Shown here: piece after piece, positions 63,703 to 64,000 of the stretch
How positions within the stretch are numbered: position 1 is the first letter of the stretch
Layout of the letters: each line of letters starts with the position of its first letter
From: Citrobacter amalonaticus
GTDB taxonomy: Bacteria; Pseudomonadota; Gammaproteobacteria; Enterobacterales; Enterobacteriaceae
Assembly: GCF_018252635.1 (NCBI RefSeq)
Contig: NZ_JAGTXM010000005.1
Coordinates: 124,001 to 188,000 of the forward strand
DNA: 64,000 nt
Reading direction: 5' to 3'
Position numbers and translations under genes: made by a program
Notes under the pieces: model-generated
Databases searched by the model: none
The model's input: the letters and a program-made list of their open reading frames with translations, nothing else
What the model was told of the DNA's origin: nothing

Positions 63703-64000
63703 GGAATCATCCAGGTTAAGACGTAGGCCTGAAGCGTGGTGATCACGCCCACCATGCAGGTGAAAATCAGGCTGTGTTTGACGGTAAAACGGAACAGATC
63801 CGACTCTTTGCCGACCAGTCCGACCGCCGCGCAGGCGATGGCGATGGACTGAGGCGAAATCATTTTGCCGGTGACGCCACCGGTGGTATTGGCCGCCACC
63901 ATCAGCACATCCGACACGCCGATTTGCTGTGCGGCAGTTGCCTGCAGAGCGGCAAACAGCGCGTTAGACGAGGTATCTGAACCGGTCAGGAACACCCCCA
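63699..64000 (-). CDS. lldP: L-lactate permease LldP, C-terminal part
   Basis: Only the last ~100 residues are in the window; the gene runs off the right edge. The visible part shows [36 protein letters not shown] and a final hydrophobic span, as in the C-terminus of the E. coli lactate:proton symporter. The stop overlaps the lldR start by 4 bp. Confidence 0.95.
   Translation of the reverse strand, partial: GVFLTGSDTSSNALFAALQATAAQQIGVSDVLMVAANTTGGVTGKMISPQSIAIACAAVGLVGKESDLFRFTVKHSLIFTCMVGVITTLQAYVLTWMIP

Overview
The window is a stretch of enterobacterial chromosome, most like Citrobacter and close to Salmonella and E. coli. Gene order follows the E. coli selC-yicJI-yicH-xanP-gltS-recG-spoT-gmk-ligB-yicG-yicC-rph-pyrE-slmA-dut-coaBC-radC-rpmBG-mutM-coaD-waa-kbl-tdh-yibD-envC-gpmI-secB-gpsA-cysE-trmL-lld backbone. 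It departs from that order in a few accessory blocks. Genus assignment is inference; the genes named below were recognised from protein sequence, length, motifs and synteny. No database search was run.

Region by region. (1) 1-3440: a fructose-asparagine type operon, fraB-fraD-fraA, beside the 3' end of the selenocysteine tRNA gene selC (3577-3671, minus), a known island insertion site. No fraE asparaginase follows fraA. (2) 3961-7674: yicJI, an alpha-xyloside symporter and alpha-xylosidase. (3) 7650-12640: an accessory sugar cassette placed between yicI and yicH: FucP-like permease, RpiR-type regulator, family 4 6-phospho-glycosidase, and a PTS EIICB permease. (4) 12834-17551: yicH, xanP with a PurR box over its -35, gltS. 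(5) 17560-23422 (minus): gmk and the rpoZ-spoT-trmH-recG operon. (6) 23679-33497: ligB, yicG, yicC, rph-pyrE with the classical attenuator, slmA, dut, coaBC, radC, rpmBG with a long structured leader, mutM. E. coli dinD is absent between yicG and yicC.

(7) 33522-49962: the lipopolysaccharide core region. coaD and waaA lie left (minus). The long RfaH-type operon waaQ-G-P-(waaS-like)-B-I/O-J-Y-Z-U runs rightward from a textbook JUMPstart/ops site, and hldD-waaF-waaC-waaL runs leftward to meet it. The outer-core genes from 38700 to 45700 are visibly AT-rich compared with waaQGP, as expected for exchanged surface-polysaccharide genes. (8) 50178-53680: kbl-tdh (threonine catabolism), then waaH/yibD with a PhoB-box-like upstream sequence. 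(9) 53667-57467 (minus): gpmI-envC-yibQ. (10) 57715-60995: yibN, grxC, secB, gpsA, cysE. (11) 61074-64000 (minus): trmL, then lldD, lldR and the 3' end of lldP.

Small repeats sit in the right-hand intergenic gaps: a long imperfect palindrome before grxC, a BIME after cysE, and a ~150-bp terminal-inverted-repeat element between trmL and lldD. I saw no CRISPR array, intact insertion sequence, rRNA or prophage, and no clearly new multi-gene system. The least explained parts are the sugar cassette, the WaaS-position gene and the palindromic elements.
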